From NCBI GenBank assembly GCA_026985655.1, contig JALSQB010000004.1, positions 1-5,740 on the forward strand: a DNA stretch of 5,740 nt. Reading direction: 5' to 3'. Below the pieces are notes generated by a model, which did no database searches, had not been told where the DNA came from, and was given only the letters and a program-made list of their open reading frames with translations. This DNA is from Campylobacteraceae bacterium (GTDB taxonomy: Bacteria > Campylobacterota > Campylobacteria > Campylobacterales > Sulfurovaceae). Shown in pieces: positions 5,535 to 5,740 of this stretch; within the stretch, counting starts at the first letter, position 1, and each line of letters opens with the position of its first letter. Both the position numbers and the translations under genes were made by a program.

Positions 5535-5740
5535 ATAAAAGTTCCAAATAAAAGAAGCTCTCTATTGTTAGGGGGAGTTTTTTTCATCTCTAACTCTATC
5601 TCTAATAGATACTCAAATATCTTTAATAGGGCAGGACTCTTAACGCGTAAGGCTAAATTTGCTTTTTGCTCTTCAATGGGTTTAGGAAGTTTGTAGCCTA
5701 AAATTTCTTTTGAATCGATATGACCGTTGAGCTTCATATA
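5513..5740 (-). CDS. holA: Probable DNA polymerase III delta subunit, C-terminal end only
   Basis: The frame is open through the right edge (the codon before the visible ATG at 5735-5737 is TAT), so about 75 C-terminal residues are seen and the 5' end is missing. They read like the C-terminal collar helices of the delta subunit: an I-x-x-K-E-I-L-G-Y-K-L-P segment, then helices around KSPALLKIFEYLLEIELEMK, then ELLLFGTFIKLQ. This matches the family pattern of L-x-x-LL-x-x-D/E-x-x-x-K followed by a leucine-rich last helix. Delta loads the beta clamp as part of the clamp-loader complex. Context supports the call: in H. pylori, as I recall, holA lies directly upstream of rpsF on the same strand, and here the same strand and order hold with the regulator between. 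The identification rests on pattern and context, not on catalytic residues. Confidence 0.7.
   Translation of the reverse strand, partial: YMKLNGHIDSKEILGYKLPKPIEEQKANLALRVKSPALLKIFEYLLEIELEMKKTPPNNRELLLFGTFIKLQSFL

Overview
The window looks like a stretch of core chromosome from a low-GC member of the Campylobacterota (a Sulfurimonas/Sulfurovum-like free-living lineage is my best guess; the genus is not fixed by anything I can see). The reasons are the AT-rich composition, strong -10 boxes without clear -35 boxes, the rpsF-ssb-rpsR cluster with a four-ligand zinc-type S18, and a partial gene that reads like the C-terminus of DNA polymerase III delta (holA). As I recall, holA lies directly upstream of rpsF in Helicobacter pylori.

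Layout from left to right. (1) The C-terminal part of an alanine/glycine:cation symporter on +, cut by the left edge. (2) efp (elongation factor P) on -. (3) A secreted HtrA/Deg-type serine protease with a PDZ domain and a second C-terminal PDZ-like domain on +, resembling the plant DEG9/DEG10 branch. (4) rpsF-ssb-rpsR on -, a tightly packed operon encoding ribosomal protein S6, single-stranded DNA-binding protein and ribosomal protein S18. (5) A 303-residue response regulator on + with one intact receiver domain and a second, degenerate receiver-like domain. (6) The 3' end of probable holA on -, cut by the right edge.

Strands alternate, so there are three convergent junctions (symporter/efp, protease/rpsR, regulator/holA). 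Each carries a 10-11 bp hairpin close to or overlapping the stop codons. There are two divergent promoter regions (efp/protease, 113 bp; rpsF/regulator, about 230 bp). The second is extremely AT-rich and holds a perfect 14-bp palindrome just upstream of the regulator's ribosome binding site. No gap without a gene exceeds 300 bases.

Functionally this is mostly housekeeping: translation (EF-P, S6, S18), replication and repair (SSB, probable delta subunit), amino-acid uptake and envelope proteolysis. The regulator is the least ordinary item. It sits in reverse orientation between holA and rpsF, as if inserted into an older holA-rpsF-ssb-rpsR cluster. I found no tRNA, rRNA, CRISPR array, insertion sequence or defence system. 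I do not think the window contains a clearly new system.
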